Part shown: piece by piece, positions 33,966 to 46,350 of the stretch
Layout: every line of letters begins with the position of its first letter
Numbering within the stretch: position 1 is the first letter of the stretch
Source: Purpureocillium takamizusanense
Lineage: Eukaryota; Ascomycota; Sordariomycetes; Hypocreales; Ophiocordycipitaceae
DNA length: 64,000 bases
Reading direction: 5' to 3'
NCBI RefSeq assembly: GCF_022605165.1
Contig: NC_063078.1
Location: forward strand, 806,001-870,000
The notes under the pieces: generated by a model
The model's database searches: none
Seen by the model: only the letters and a program-made list of their open reading frames with translations
What the model was told of the DNA's origin: nothing
Made by a program: the position numbers and the translations under genes

Positions 33966-36900
33966 CGCCACCGCCGCTGCTGCCGCCGTCGCCGTCGCCG
34001 CCCACCAGACGCCCGGAGGACAGAGGGGGGGAGGGAAGAGCTCAACGAGTCGTTTCTTCTTGCCCGTGGGACCGACTTTTGGCTGCTGCTGATGACGAGT
34101 TTTGTATAGCGCGTTGGGGAGGGCCGTCTATCTGGGCTTTGACGGGGAGTCTTGGGATACGACCGAGAAAAGACTACCCCTAGGTAAACGGATTCGAAGA
34201 CTCGGATTCCCCCCCGGCGAATGGTTGGGGACAGCGGCGGACTTTAAAGGTGTCACCGCACCGAGTCCTGTGTATAAGGATTGCCCTCCCGAGTGTGTGT
34301 ACTGTACTGCTTATCTGAATCTGTATCCTGTACAAAAAGGAAGAGCAGCCCGGTGACATGCCCGACTTGTTCTTTATACCTTAAAACCGACATCGAGGCC
34401 AAGGACGCGAAGCAAAGCATTGGGCAGCCACGCGCGCTCTCGCGTTTCGTGCGGCCACCCCGCCGTGCAACTTCTCAAGAAGGCAATAACAAAATCTCTC
34501 GCCATGGACGTTTTGCTATTGCCCCGTCGTAAGATGCTGCCAGGAAAGGGCCACGCCAATAGGTTGCCCCTCCCCCCCTTTTCGCCGTCGACAGGATGCT
34601 GCAGCGAGCGGGCCAGGCCGTTGCCACAGCACGTTGTGAGATATGACTTGCGCTTTTTGCCCCCCCCCCGCGTGGGTTGTACAACACGGTGCTTCGGCAA
34701 CAGCTCGCCTTTAAACCCGTGTTGCATGGGCTGCCACTGGTCGCGGCCAAATGCCGCCGCAAAGTTCCCAACGCTTTTCTACGCCCGCCGCCGGGGGACC
34801 AAAGCCGGGAGAGAGGGAGGGTGGTTCAACAAGCGTGGCTGCAGCAGCAGATGCGGCTCTGGGGACAGAGCGAGATCGGTGTCTAGAGATACACGCGGGT
34901 TTATTATGCCAACGGCGTCTGTCTCGCTCTCAGATAGGTTTTTCATTGAACGATAGCTGGTCTCCGCTGCCGCTGCCGGGGTCTGTCTGCACACACACTC
35001 GCGCACGCCGACTTCTTGCTGCGGCGACCTCTGTCCGCAACTGGGTTGAGCACAATATTGAGAGAACAGGGAGTCGATCGACCAAGCTGTTTCCTCCCCT
35101 TGATGCCCACTCACCCCACGTACAGAGCATCCACCGTGACAACCACTCTCGTACAAAGAGAGATGTCGAAACAACTTGGGCTGCTGTCGGAGGGAGGCAA
35201 CAGGAACACGCGTCTCTCTGGAACACTTGTCAGAGAAAAAATAAGATAAAATCATGGGGAGCACAAACACTGCGAGTGGCCACTCGGCGCAAGTCGCTCG
35301 CACATGCATTCGACAACAGTCAGCCGCCTTGCGCAAGGGACAAAAAAGGCAGTGGGCGGGCGGACACGGGGCCTTATTATCGCCATGCCGGACCGTCGTA
35401 CACCGGGAAAGGTGCTTTCACACCGCTCTGCTATCTGCAGTGCAACGGTCTTTGCACGCGCCGCGCCTGGTTGCTCAAAAGACCGGAAGGATGTCTGTCT
35501 GTCTGTGTTGAGTGTTGAGGTCGGGCGCCCGTGGCTGCGCTCGGCATATTCCTCGCAATACGCTTGACATAATTCGCCCCGATGACAGGAATTGGTCCGT
35601 CGTGGGTGGACTGAACATAAGCCATCTTCACGTCTCGTGATACCTTGACGGAGGAGCTACGCAAGTGAGGTGTAACGGGGCCATGTTATCCAGTATCGTA
35701 CCTTGGGGATCTGTGTGTCCGTCCGCTCATGCGGTCGTTTAACTAGGTCGCTCCCTATGTATCTGCCACGGCGAGGCACCCGACACATAAGAGCATGCAT
35801 CGGCCTCACCTCTAGAACATCCTCTCCATATGCATAAAAGGAGCGGGACGTAGAATATTCGCCATCCGTCCTCCAGGACACAGTAACTGCCAATCTGCGA
35901 CATCGCATTTGCCAGCCATTGAGCCAAACCTTGCGTCCTTGCTCGTCTTGCAGCAGCCCACGCCCGTGACTCACACACCAGCAACAGCGGGCCAGACATG
36001 GAGGAAGAAGCCTTGGAGTTTGCTGTAGACCTCAGCTAGTACAAGGGCGGCTCAGCATGGCGTTGGCGGACAGAACCATGTCACATCAGAGCCGAAGCTG
36101 TCTGTGCCAGCAGTTGAGTACAGGCCGCAGCGTTAACCAACAGCTATGTTAGCAGTTGGAAGCCGCCATCCTACTCTAGCAAGCGAGGTACAGTACTCCT
36201 TTTCACCTTTGAGCACCTGATCTCGAGACCGAGGCTCACCGGTGGACTGGATGCTCGTCCGCTCATATGTAAGGATGGGAGGAGGAGGAGGGGGGGGCGG
36301 TACGGTGACGAGTAGGTGAGCGACACTGCATTACTTGTTACCGTCCAAGAGTAGCTTTTTAGTTTTCGCAGATATCGCCAAAGCTTGCAGCGAGATTTAC
36401 GCGCCGGGAAGCGGTGCCGTCATCGCAGTCTGGTGCCCCTGATGATACCCGGGAGATGCACGCAGTACATGTCTGGGCGAGACGGACACATGACCAGAGC
36501 CGACATTCTCAGTCCGAAAAAGTCACGCATCGTTCTCGTCGGCGCGTTCGTCTGGAGATAAGTACTATTGTGACCTTTCTTGTGCAAGACATGGGGTGGA
36601 CGACGGGGGCTTTTGTTCTGTCCGTGGACTGGATACACGCCGGCATCAATACGTGCGTTCACGAAACGAAACCTCAGCCGCCCTGGCCACTCACTGCACA
36701 TGGCACAGGACAAAATCCATGTCGCTGTCCTATAATTGCAATCGCGTACACGACGTAGATATTTCAAGTAGTCCCATATAAATAAGCAACTGGTACTCGA
36801 GCTAGTCTGAAAACTCATAAAAGGCGAGACTCCATCAGGACGTGAATAGTTACACACACAAATTATGACGCCCTTGAAAATGACGCGCCAAATGCAAAAG

Positions 36901-37474
36901 CCTAGACAGCGCCTATCGTTATACACGCAGCGAACGTCAGTATGATACCCCGGCAGACCGTCTCGGAGCAAAAGTCAAGAAGCTTCACGAGGGCATAAAG
37001 TATCGAAACGACGAGCCGTACCCTATGCCTCTGGATTGGTAAATGCCCAGCTGGGCTTTGCCTCATTTTCAAAGACCTACGGGAATAACTCATTTTGGAA
37101 AACGTACAGTTGAACAACAGATGCTATTGATTGGTACTCTATGGTCAAAAAGCATAGAGGGACGAAATGTGCCGGCAAATGCGCGGTGATCTGGCAAAAC
37201 GATTGGGCCGCTGCTTCAAGCTGGACTATGTCGCCGACTCATGTGACGGTGTCTGCCACAAAAAAAAAAAAAAAGAGTGGTCGGTCACACGGATGACAGA
37301 CAGAGGTTCTAAGAAGGTACTCGAGGTAGCAGACTTACGGGAGGGTTTAATGTTGTCCGACTATTAATGTAGTGCTCAGATGCTGGTACATGGCACTGGT
37401 GATTGAGGCAGCCAAATTTCTACGCATGAGGGTCTATCACTGTGGCGTGTCCAAGTCATGCGCATCGGACAACC

Positions 37475-38362
37475 TTAGACAAACCATTGAGACAGCGCAC
37501 ACGGATCTTGGTCTCTACCGTGCGCGCAGCCAGACCACAGTGCCTTGCATGGGCAGTCATGAGACACAGGAACAGGAGTTCCTCCGCCCTCACCACGGCG
37601 CCCTTTGGCTCGTCGTCGTCGTTGCCGCCAATGGTCGCACCGCAGCAGGCCGTTTAACTCATGCTGACGGCCTCTCCTGGCTGGAGGGTACCCAATAAGG
37701 CATCGTCGGGGTTTCGTCTTGTTTGCAGGTGGGTGTGCGTGGTGAGACGGACGCTGATGCGGCAAGTTACGTTCGTCATCAGCCAAGTGCATGTCCGTCG
37801 TTGATGATTCGTCCGTGTCTGAATCAGAAGCCTCACCGTCGGTGTCGAACGGTCGGCCGCGCGAAACAAGCTTACAAGCAAGCGTGAGACAAGCCAGGCA
37901 GCACGGGCCGCCCGAACATGGAGTTAATATGTTAGCTTTGCGACAAGCAGGGTAGCATTGCAGATGACGATCCGTACTGTGTACTTGGGTGCCCCTGTGG
38001 TGACACGCGCGCTGGACCTCAATGGTTGGGGTTGGTGTCGCTCCGTGCTTTGGAAGCTTACTTGTCTGAGACGTGTCGGAGGTGACACCCGCTCGATATC
38101 GTGGCCTTGCTTCCCGCCAGAGGGTCCGAGGGCCACTCTCGGGACAAATCGAACAAACGCCAAGGAATACATACGTAGTCCAGTTCCCGTGGTGGGTTTG
38201 TGCAATCGGTTCACCGACAAGTCTCCGTATTAGTTCCACGCTGGCGTCGATGGCCCTCACGCGCCGCCAGCACCGCGTGCGCGATCCGTCCCCAGCGACA
38301 GGCAGAACAAGGTGGGCAGGAAGGGCGCAGCCAGCGCTCTGTGTGAGTACTCCGTGTCCCAT
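37475..38362 (-). CDS. Possible hypothetical gene (long open frame, unrecognised)
   Basis: The minus frame stays open from about 38581 to the TAA at 37475 (368 codons). The first in-frame ATG is at 38362, giving 295 aa starting MGHGVLTQSAG. No domain is recognised. Visible features are a Cys-rich stretch (CYPACRKAN, CSGGPCCLACLTLACK), an acidic Ser/Asp segment (DGEASDSDTDESSTTD) and a basic patch WRQRRRRAKGRRGEG. A frame this long is not expected often by chance at this base composition, which is the only support. The poor start context and odd composition argue against it. It could be one exon of a larger gene, a decayed gene, or chance. Confidence 0.3.
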   Translation of the reverse strand: MGHGVLTQSAGCALPAHLVLPVAGDGSRTRCWRRVRAIDASVELIRRLVGEPIAQTHHGNWTTYVFLGVCSICPESGPRTLWREARPRYRAGVTSDTSQTSKLPKHGATPTPTIEVQRACHHRGTQVHSTDRHLQCYPACRKANILTPCSGGPCCLACLTLACKLVSRGRPFDTDGEASDSDTDESSTTDMHLADDERNLPHQRPSHHAHPPANKTKPRRCLIGYPPARRGRQHELNGLLRCDHWRQRRRRAKGRRGEGGGTPVPVSHDCPCKALWSGCAHGRDQDPCALSQWFV

Positions 38363-40054
38363 CACACAGTGGCCCCAAGATTCGGACAGCCAAGACGAGA
38401 TTGATGCCGGACGACGACACCCGACGCAGTGTTCCAGGGATTCGAGAATGATGAGCTCCCTTATAAGCCGTTCTTGGCGAGATTGCGTGGCTCCCGCCCT
38501 GCGTGCGCTCTGCCCTGAGCTCTTGGCGGCAGCTCGCAAAGAAACGTCGTCAAATAAGCATACTGACAGCCCAGGCAACAACGGGCCCGTGTCTTGGATT
38601 CGTAAGATTCAAGTCCTCTTGACGTAGCGACTGGACCCCTTTGACGTGGCCCCTCGGAAGAAAGATTCGAGGCGGCGGGAGGCGAGTCGGACGATTGCTC
38701 TGGCGCGCCGTCTTGCTTGGGGTCGCGTCGGTCGCCAAAACTGTCCACGTTTGAGGGCAAGAGGCCAGAGCATTGCCGAGAATAGAATGCCGATCGACCC
38801 TTTTCACGGCCGGGGGACCCCCTTGTGGATGGTTCTCGGCCGCGCAGGGAGCTGTCGCCGATGACAGACACGGCACTCGGTTGTCTTTCGCACACGCCCC
38901 CTTGCCCGGCGTCGTCGTCTGCTACAGCCACCGGATGGGCAGGCCGCTAAAGGAATCGTCGAGACGGACGCGGGAGCACTGTGATGCACAGTACGCCGCG
39001 CCAAGTAGATGATACATGTCTTTGGCTGCTCGACGTCGCATCGGGTCCGGCCGTTGCTGGGCGAGTGCAGTGGGCGGACGACTACAGTACTGACCTGGAG
39101 CAACCAGACTCGTGATGAAGAAAAAAAAGCATTAGTTAGCGGTCTAAGTAACGAGGAAAGACTCGTAGGCGGCCCCTTCCCATTCGAGGTAGCCAGCCAG
39201 CCGGGCGCATGTAGCTCCTTCCTTCCGCACACACCTGCCACCACCGACCGCCCCGCCACCACGGTCCCGAAAATACTCACCTGCCAGTAAGAAGGGGCTG
39301 TAGCGCCGCAGGGTTGCCTGCCCAAACTGGAAATCAGCCGCCTCCAACATCACCAACTGGGCTGCTGCTCGCTTCATGAGGCGGTTGCAGCAAGATGCAC
39401 ACGCAGGAGCACACTCGGACACCGCATGTACCTGCGTATGCGTACTCTAGTCCCCCGTGTGCAATTCTGTGAGCGCGAGCGCTGTGGTCGATCCTGGTGA
39501 AACCTTCCCTCCGTATCCGCCGTTGCCGGGGAAGGGAGGATCGCAGGTATACTTTGGCGGCGCACGGCAGCGCCGCGCCGCTTTCTGCGGAGACACCGCA
39601 GGCTGTTCGGATATGTAGGTACCGAGCCTGGCTTCGCGCAAGCGGATTGCTGAGCTGCGCGGTCAGAGGCTATGACGCGCTGGGAGGAGCCTCGCGGACG
39701 CGCGCGTCCTGCACCTTCATTACTACATACGCAGGCTGTGCGGACACGAGGTGAACGACCCGCCGCCTCGCCAGCTCACGCGTGCAAGGCACGGGCGCGC
39801 CGCTGACCCGGTCGATCTAGGTGGCGCCTGGGCCCGTGACGGGGGAAGGAGGCTGGCTAGCTGGCGTCGCCGCTCTCATCATCAACAGGTCCAGAGTTGG
39901 CAATTGCACAGACGGACCAGCGCGCGACCGAAACGGCCATGACGTGCGATAAGGTTTTCGCGCGGCGGCGGCGTGGACGGTGACTTTTTAGTCACGAATG
40001 GTGGCAATGGCTTCACCGGACGACCGACTGACTTATCGGGTCGGGCCACGACGG

Positions 40055-40081
40055 AGCGGGGCGGGCGGGCGGGCGGGCGGC
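40055..40081. repeat. GGGC tetranucleotide repeat
   Basis: Six or so GGGC units in a GC-rich patch; a potential G-quadruplex-forming run on the plus strand. Confidence 0.9.
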
Positions 40082-41120
40082 GTTGGTTCAGGGGGCCAGG
40101 CAGCTTGGGGATGGATGAACGGAGCGTCGCGGTGCCGGCTCGGTAGCAGGTACTGACTACCACTGCACCAGCAGGACAAGGCGGGACTGCTTATTAGGTT
40201 AGCTGGCTGCCCGTGTGTTGTTGAATCACGCCCACCCCCTATGCCCCCCATGCTCCCCTTTCTGTACCAAGTAGGGATGGCCCGTGTCTGAGACTTTACA
40301 ATCTTAATGCAATCAAGTCTATTTCCCATGAGGAATGTGTTGCAGGCGGCGATCTCGGGGGGCCGATGTTCAGCCCAGCACGATCCACGGGGGAGCCCTT
40401 TTTCACCAAGGACTAGAACCAAAAAAATCGGCTGCCCATGTGTTCGCGAGCGAGTCCCCCATCCTCCACGTGCTCTCCGTGTTGTGGGCAGCGGGCGACG
40501 CAGGCGCGTCGCATTCGGGGAGACATTGAATCGTTGCTGAAGAACTCGGCGCCTCTCTCGGCCGTGAACTCGCTGGCGTGCGACGCTGTTTTGACGGGGC
40601 CCAACCAGGAGGACTTCCGGGCGGGCTGCCACCCATTCATACCTTTGAAATTCGACTTGCGCGCGGGAGCAGCACTGCAGTGGAGGAAATGGAAGTTTTA
40701 GCTGCCCGGTCCGCCTTGCCCTGCCCCGCTCCAACTGCCAACCTCAACTCCAGCAGTTGTGGCTTGGTACCTGCGGGACGTGGCGGGGGTTCTAGGCTAC
40801 GGTTCGGGCGGTTCAGGGCGGGCTGGAGGGGGAGCATGGGGTCCATCCGTCGTTTTCATGGCATTGGCTCACGGGCTCGAGTGGAGTCGAAGGCACTCTT
40901 GCCAAGCTTCCACTCCCGTCGTCGACCCTATCCATGGAAGGGCCTCTCTCCGGTTTGGCAGGCGTGGCGGTTCTAGAAACCGTGAGCGTGCTGGTGCACG
41001 CGGTGCTTCCCTTAGGTTCTGTACGTGCCTCGAACAGTGCTTGCTGTGCAGTTGGCATATACATTCAAGTTGTTTGCAGGACAAGAAGAAGCCATCTCCG
41101 CCTTGGCGGGGTATACACAT

Positions 41121-41140
41121 GTACAAAGTACAAAGTACAA
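41121..41140. repeat. GTACAAA tandem repeat, nearly three copies
   Basis: GTACAAA is repeated head to tail (two full copies and a six-base third) in the gene-free region. Function unknown. Confidence 0.9.
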
Positions 41141-41412
41141 TGAACAGAAATGTGTTGGCCGCCTGGCCCGGCGAGGGCAACACAGCGCCATCATCCTTTG
41201 CGCCACCTGTCCGCATGACGAGCTGCCGACTCGGACAAGCTGTGTGCAACCGTCAGTTGGGCCTGTCAATCGCACGCTCGGGTCGGCCGGGTGCAGCAGC
41301 TAAACGCAACTTGTCAAGCTGCGCGGTCGTGTTGCTCGGTAGAACTGTAACTACTTGTCCTAGAAGTAACACTTCGTAACGTGTCTGCGCAGCGCGCGCG
41401 CGCATCATCACA

Positions 41413-41434
41413 CGCCACGTGCATCACCGTGGCG
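41413..41434. repeat. Short inverted repeat flanked by alternating GC tracts
   Basis: CGCCACG (41413-41419) and CGTGGCG (41428-41434) form a 7-bp stem with an 8-base loop. Alternating GC runs lie at 41392-41403, 41433-41441 and 41459-41466, the outer two followed by CATCATCA. Confidence 0.85.
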
Positions 41435-44150
41435 CGCGCGCCTCCTAAAAGACGACGAGCGCGCGCATCATCATGCTCTTCATCATCATCGTGACCACGG
41501 GCAATTGACAAACACCCGTCAGACCCCAACATGCGCCATTAGCGCCGTGCCGGTCGGAAATCACCTTTGCAGGCGCATCAATCATCACCGCCAGCAAGAC
41601 GGCGATCCGATAGCCGGGTCCAGCAGGTGCGCTGGAAGCTGGAAACGGCGTTGCCGACTCTGCCGGGTGGCCCCAATGAGAAGGCGCCGTCCAGTCCGTT
41701 GGAGCGTTGGGGGTGGTTGTCGATGTTGGAGGGCGGCGGGCAATCGTGACCTGAAGGCTGCAGCAGCGCGCGAAGCCCTTCCATGTTGGTGCATTGACGT
41801 AAGCCCCGTCTGGCCTGGTCTGGTCTGGTCGGTCCGTGTGTGCATGAGAGAACCTTCGTTGCGACCGGGTACACGGCGCCAGTTGGCGGCGCGTTCTGCC
41901 TGTCGCCTGCCCTGCCAGCCCAGTCAGCGGCCACGGCGTTCGGCAGCCAGGCTTCCAAAATATAGAAAGACAGAAGGCGGCCAACCTGCAGCTCAAGCTG
42001 CGCGGTCACGCCAACGACTGTTGTCCCCTCGCTGGCGACGACGATGGCGGCCTTGGCCTCAAGCCCTGGGCCCCTCTCAGTGGGCAGCCGTGTGGTCAAA
42101 GACCCCCCCAACCTCACCTCATGACGACGCAGAGGCGGGTTGCTGCTCCTTCTGGGTGTGGTTGGGTGTGGGGTAGATGCAGCACGAAAGTCCGATGAGA
42201 ATGAGCAGCGCGCCATAACGGGGCGCCACGAGAACAAGGGTCGGAGCGGGTTGACGATGAGGGGGACGCACTGGAAGCATGCGGCGTAGGTAGGTTGGAA
42301 GGATCGCTGGCGACCGGGGACAAAACGGAGAGCAGCATGTCGGAAAGCAGCAGCGCCTCTGGACCGGGGCGACACCTCAAGTTGCCTCTCATGCTTCGTT
42401 CCTTCCCAAAGTTGAGGGGTCCGTCCCCGACCCCGGGGAAATCAATTGGTACTACCTGGTAGTACTGCTACTGCAAAGTGCCATGCCTGCCGCAGCACTG
42501 GTGGTCCGTTCAGTGCCGAAGGTACTGTAGCATCAGCATGGAAGAGCAGCTCTGGCCGCAGCAGACCATTGACGCGCCGGACCAGCTGGTCCCAGGGCGG
42601 CAAATGACGGGCGATCCGCACTTGGATGCCGAACGTCTCTCGACATGGGAACTCGTTGTTGGTTCCAGCGCGCAAAGGCTTTGTGGTGTCGGCAACACGT
42701 GAAGACGAGGCACGTCTTGTTCTTGCGCCCGCCCGCTCACGAGCATCAATCAGATCGGGCAGCCGCAAGACTGACTGATGACTTGTTGACTTGTCGTGGT
42801 GCGCGGCGGCATTGCGCCTCACATCCACGGCAGTGCTCTGGAGATGGCTGTCTCAAACCACGACGACTGCATGCGCGTTCGGAGGCGAAAGGGCAGGCTT
42901 TGTGTGCACGAAGTACGTACGCATAGTGTAGTACTTCGTCATAGCCATCAACCAGGCGACCATTCCTTGACGCTGTCGATGCAGCGCCACGCTCAGCGAC
43001 TCTAATTCTGGAATCACCCTTGTCAGCGAGGGGGAGGGGGGGGCCCAGGGCGGGCGTGCCTTCTCAATGTGTGAGAGAGCCAGGACGGGGCGGGAGAGAT
43101 TGGCTGCAATGTGCCAAGCCTTGGTGTCTCTGGTGGTGATTTGTGCACTGAGCGCGAGCGGCCTGGCCTGCCTCAGCAATGCCGCCCCAACATGCTGCGC
43201 AATCCGTGATGCCAGTGTCGCAGACTCGACGTCGTTGAGACCCGTCGACGACCCCTTGGCGGTAGGACGGTCGCTCATCGACATGGCGGGCGACACTTCG
43301 CCCACACCCGCCCTCGTGTTTCGAGTCCACGGCCGGTGTGCGTCGGGCACGGCAGTCTAGCTGCCCTGTGATGCGGTCTTGTCAGAACGGAACGGAACGG
43401 TAGTCAACTCTCAGGTTACATGGTGGACGCGGTGATGGCAGTCAGCCGGGCCTCGTGCCAGCAACGTTGATCCGTAACCCTCGGTATAAGGTACTTTACT
43501 TTACTGTAGCTTGCGGGGCGCCTCTCTCCAGCGCAAGATGTGTACTACCTAGGTAGGCAGGATAGGATAGTGCGATGAAGCACGGTGGTGTGTGGTGGGC
43601 TGGTGACCCCCGAGAAAAGGGCGGGCGGGCAGGCGGCAGGCTTTCTTGAAACGGATACCGACCTGCTCCGCGTGCAGACCGTCTCATCGCGACTCTCCGC
43701 CTGTGCTCAGCCAAGAAAATAAGAGGCATTTCGCTTTCGAGGTCGAGGCGCGCACTTTCCAGCACAGTGCCCCCCATGTTGGACGTGCACGTCGTATTTC
43801 CAGACCTGCTGGAGAGGAGTGAGTCTGGGACGGTGCGGTGCGGTGCGGTGCGTGGCCGTCTGTGCTGTGCCTCGTGATAATCCACCCGACGTGGAGCTTG
43901 TGGTCTGTCGGTATAGATATCCATTGATGAGCTCCCGGCCGCTCTCTCCTTCTCTTTCTATGTGTGTCTCTCTGTCCTTCTTCCCGCACCAGGCAACACA
44001 GCCATTTTTCTTTTGTTTCGTTTTTTTTTTTTTTGGCGGCCGAGGAGCTTGCTCGCTCGGGGGCATTCACCGCGTCGCAGCGCCGGCTGACCCCGACGAC
44101 CTAGCGTCTTGTTGCCGCCAAGTCGAGCATGCTGCGATTCGATCCCGTCA

Positions 44151-44552
44151 GTACGAGCACAGTACCCAAGTGTACGGTACGGTACCGCTGCCAGATGCAC
44201 AACAGCACTCTCCAAAGGGTGGGGCGGAGGCGGTCGTTGGATCTCAGCTTGAGGTCGGGTGCTGCCTCACTCCGCACACGCCCCTCCTCGAGCCCTTGCC
44301 CGCTTCAGCGCACTTCAAGCCGCTACGCTCCCAAAAAGTACGGCACGTAGTCTAGAAGGCGCTGGAGTGGTTGGCACTCCCGTACCGTACGAGCTGGCAG
44401 GTACGCAGTACCTGGATCGTGTACTTTGTACGTCGTCCAGTCGTCAGTCGCGCACCTTGCAGTTCCTCATAGGTGCTACAGGTACCAAGTCTGCCTAGGG
44501 TACCTCCCTGCGCCTCCAATCCTGTAGCTATCTCAGTACCCAAGGCAGGTAC
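44151..44552. repeat. Dense GTAC palindrome cluster
   Basis: About 16 GTAC tetramers in roughly 400 bp, including overlapping forms such as GTACGGTACGGTACC (44172-44186) and CGTACCGTACG. Around one to two would be expected at random. It lies about 1.8-2.2 kb upstream of the kinase start. Confidence 0.85.
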
Positions 44553-44732
44553 TGCCTGCCCTACTATACATCACTGCCCTGTCGGCAGCGAGTCCGCCCT
44601 GCCCCAGGGGAGCGCCAGTCGATGGCTTCTGCGGGCGGTGCGTCAATCAGGTTCTAGCATGGCGCCAGGCACTTGCAGCGGGCAAAGGTGGGAACGCTGA
44701 TGAGCTTTCGCCCTCTCCTCGCACTCGCAGCC

Positions 44733-44796
44733 GCACACAGACAGACAGACAGACAGACACACACACACTCTCTCTCTCGCTCTCGCGCGCGCACGC
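44733..44796. repeat. Compound CAGA/CA/CT/CG microsatellite
   Basis: CAGA units run into CA, then CT, then alternating CG. It begins the pyrimidine-rich zone upstream of the kinase and may mark its core promoter. Confidence 0.9.
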
Positions 44797-44944
44797 CTGC
44801 ACTCTCTCCCCCCGGCTGCCACTCATCACTTTGGTCGGCTGGTCGCTCGCTCTCTCACACACTTTTTTGGCGGAGGACCGCGCCTTTTTCGTCCTGTCAA
44901 GACCGTCTCGGCCGCTCGCCTCTCCTCTTGCGTCCTTCCTATTA

Positions 44945-44986
44945 ATGCCTCCCGCCCCCCTTCCGGCCCATTCCCACTCTTTGTGA
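44945..44986 (+). promoter_or_regulatory. Possible upstream ORF in the kinase leader
   Basis: A 13-codon ATG-to-TGA frame (starting MPPAPLPAHS) in the pyrimidine-rich stretch upstream of the kinase. It matters only if transcription starts upstream of it, which the sequence alone cannot show. Confidence 0.25.
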
Positions 44987-45064
44987 ATCCTTTGTTTCCG
45001 TTTCCCTCTCTGCTCTGCTGCGAGACCGCCTCACGCCTTGTTCCTCGCCCACCGTTCGCCTTCG

Positions 45065-45088
45065 ATGCTGCAAGTCAGCATCCTTTAA
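45065..45088 (+). promoter_or_regulatory. Possible second upstream ORF in the kinase leader
   Basis: A seven-residue frame, MLQVSIL then TAA. Same caveat as the previous one: it requires a leader reaching this far upstream. Confidence 0.25.
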
Positions 45089-46350
45089 AACCTCACGCAG
45101 AGCCAGTGAGTGCGGCGGAGACGGGTCCCCGAGGCTGGCTTCCTTTTACTTGGCTTAAAGCCCATCGACTCGCACGGCAGAAGCTTGCCCACCCAGCGCA
45201 GACGGTCGGTCTACTTACAGTTCGCCTGCAACTCCCCTCCTCGCCTTACTTATTACCAACACAGACCAGGACAGGGGCTCTGTCTGGTACTGCTGCCATT
45301 CGCATCATCGAGACGACGGCGACAACCACGCAAGTGGCCCGCCCCCCGAAAACTCCTGGCCCGACCTGCGCCAATCCGCGTCAGCCAATTCTTTTCCCCC
45401 CAAACCTATCAATCGAACCCCCATTGTTCTCCTGGTCGGCGCAGAGGTGCTTTTGCGGCACAAACCTGGAACACTGGACATTTTTGCCGCGGCTAGAAAC
45501 CCGTGCTTCCGCAGCGTCTTCTAGACGTTTGGCAGAGCCAACGACAAGTCGACACAGCCACCACAGACAGCCACTGGCAGCCCCAGCGACAGGATCAAAG
45601 TCACATCGGCTGCGACCCTCTGCTTCTTGTTCGAACGACAGCCACAGGCGCGAAACCGCCATTGAGCGCCATCGCAGCGTCGCCTGCCGTCGAATTGATC
45701 GACCCGCGATCCGGCTCGCCTCGCCTCGCATCGCCTCGCCTCGCAGGGCCGACAGGCGACTACCGACCAGTGCATCTCGTCAATCCTCCTGGCGCATCGT
45801 CGCCAACTCCCAACCCCGCGCTGCCCTGGCTGTTTTGTTGGTGCCGGTCGACAGAAAACCGGGCCGCCTCCAAATAGCCCCAGGACGAAACCGACCCTCG
45901 GCGATACCGCAACCTTGGTTGGCGACGAACGCGGCCTCTGACTGGTGGTAGCGCCGCGCAGCCATTACGTCGTGGCGCACCCCCACCCCCTCCAAACACT
46001 TGGAGCGGTGCCGTGTCCCAAGCCTGCCCTTCCACCCCAAGGCGCCAGCAGTGGAGTGGAGGCGACCTGTCCCGCGCAGCAGCCGCTGGTACAAGCCTGT
46101 ACCGACCCTACCTGCGATAAGTACTTGCGACGCCGCTAACGTGCGCCGACCGACTCGCATCGAATCCCGCCTCGCGCGCGCGCCCCCCTTCGGCCTCGCG
46201 TCCACCGTCACCTCCGGTCGCCCCAGTTGCGCTGCGAAGAACGAGCGAAGCGTCTTCGGCTAGGTGCACTGGCTTTGCTTGCTTGTTGTACGGCGGCGCT
46301 AGGTACTCAGCACGGTATCGCACCGAGTACACCGAGTACTCCTGACTAAG

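Noticed and set aside
34751..35518. 255-codon ATG frame in the gene desert
   Set aside because: No recognisable domain and composition typical of random translation.
37255..37280. Poly-A run as the tail of a retroposed element
   Set aside because: No coding or structural part of an element precedes it and no target-site duplication could be recognised.
41578..42375. 265-codon minus-strand frame
   Set aside because: Overlaps an equally long frame on the other strand; both look random.
44135..44160. ATTCGATCCC resembling a tRNA T-loop
   Set aside because: The flanking bases do not pair as a T-stem and no upstream tRNA arms are present.
44983..45951. 322-codon plus-strand frame upstream of the kinase
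   Set aside because: It starts at GTG, not ATG, and lies in pyrimidine-rich DNA where stop codons are rare. The translation is Pro/Arg/Ser noise with no domain; better read as leader or promoter.
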